A DNA stretch of 5,806 nucleotides, from positions 1 to 5,806 of the forward strand of contig SKYG01000097.1 in the NCBI GenBank assembly GCA_007128045.1, given 5' to 3'. A program made the translations under genes and the position numbers. The stretch is from Bacteroidales bacterium. Its GTDB lineage: Bacteria > Bacteroidota > Bacteroidia > Bacteroidales > UBA7960. Shown here piece after piece: positions 5,737 through 5,806 of the stretch (within the stretch, counting starts at the first letter, position 1; the number at the start of each line of letters is the position of its first letter). The notes below the pieces were generated by a model. It saw only the letters and a list, made by a program, of their open reading frames with translations. It was not told the DNA's origin and did no database searches.

Positions 5737-5806
5737 TCAGCCAAATTGTTTCCAGGCTACAGGAATCATTTCGATTACATCCCCACAAGCAGGTTGAATG
5801 ACCTGC
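5737..5806 (-). other. Unassigned open end, possibly a decayed gene tail
   Basis: On the minus strand one frame is open from the window edge to TGA at 5739-5737 (22 codons), containing GDVIEMIPVAWKQFG. Its wording loosely recalls the P-G-D-V-I-x-I-P-P-x-V-K-H-W stretch of cupin proteins, with small insertions. Another frame reads SLETIWLSEG, which loosely resembles the helix after the glycine loop of an SDR. Neither match is secure, and the piece is too short to name. At the very edge, GCAGGT (5789-5794) and ACCTGC (5801-5806) form a 6-bp inverted repeat. Confidence 0.25.

Overview
The window looks like chromosomal DNA of a Bacteroidota bacterium, probably a Chitinophagia- or Sphingobacteriia-like lineage. 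The reasons are AT-rich intergenic DNA, weak or absent Shine-Dalgarno sites, a short lipoprotein of a type I associate with Bacteroidota, and a kinase-less CheB-CheR-PAS hybrid followed by a small PAS protein. This assignment rests on reading alone and is not confirmed by any search.

Layout: (1) 1-305, minus strand, the 5' part of a small predicted lipoprotein gene cut by the window edge. (2) 306-702, a 397-bp divergent intergenic region holding a candidate Bacteroidota promoter and an 8-bp perfect inverted repeat followed by a T run. (3) 703-2187, plus strand, a complete B12-binding-type radical SAM protein related to the HpnP/DUF4070 group, substrate unknown. (4) 2188-2368, a 181-bp spacer with no gene and no clear terminator. 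(5) 2369-4915, plus strand, an 848-residue fusion of CheB methylesterase, CheR methyltransferase, a PAS-like domain, a long heptad-repeat coiled coil and a final PAS domain. (6) 4908-5462, plus strand, a 184-residue coiled-coil plus PAS protein whose start overlaps the end of the CheB-CheR gene by 8 bases. (7) A hairpin terminator just after it. (8) About 5489-5736, minus strand, a broken short-chain dehydrogenase/reductase (SDR) remnant with a frameshift and both ends missing, followed to the window end by a further unassigned, possibly decayed stretch.

The functional unit is genes 5 and 6: two co-translated PAS/coiled-coil proteins, one carrying both adaptation enzymes of chemotaxis, but with no histidine kinase, receiver domain or chemoreceptor in view. 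The most provocative observation is that the coiled coil in the CheB-CheR protein has eight Glu-Glu doublets spaced exactly seven residues apart, in a context (E-E-x-x-S/T-small) resembling the methylation-site consensus of chemoreceptors. The enzyme pair may therefore act on its own internal helix. This is a hypothesis, not a demonstrated function.
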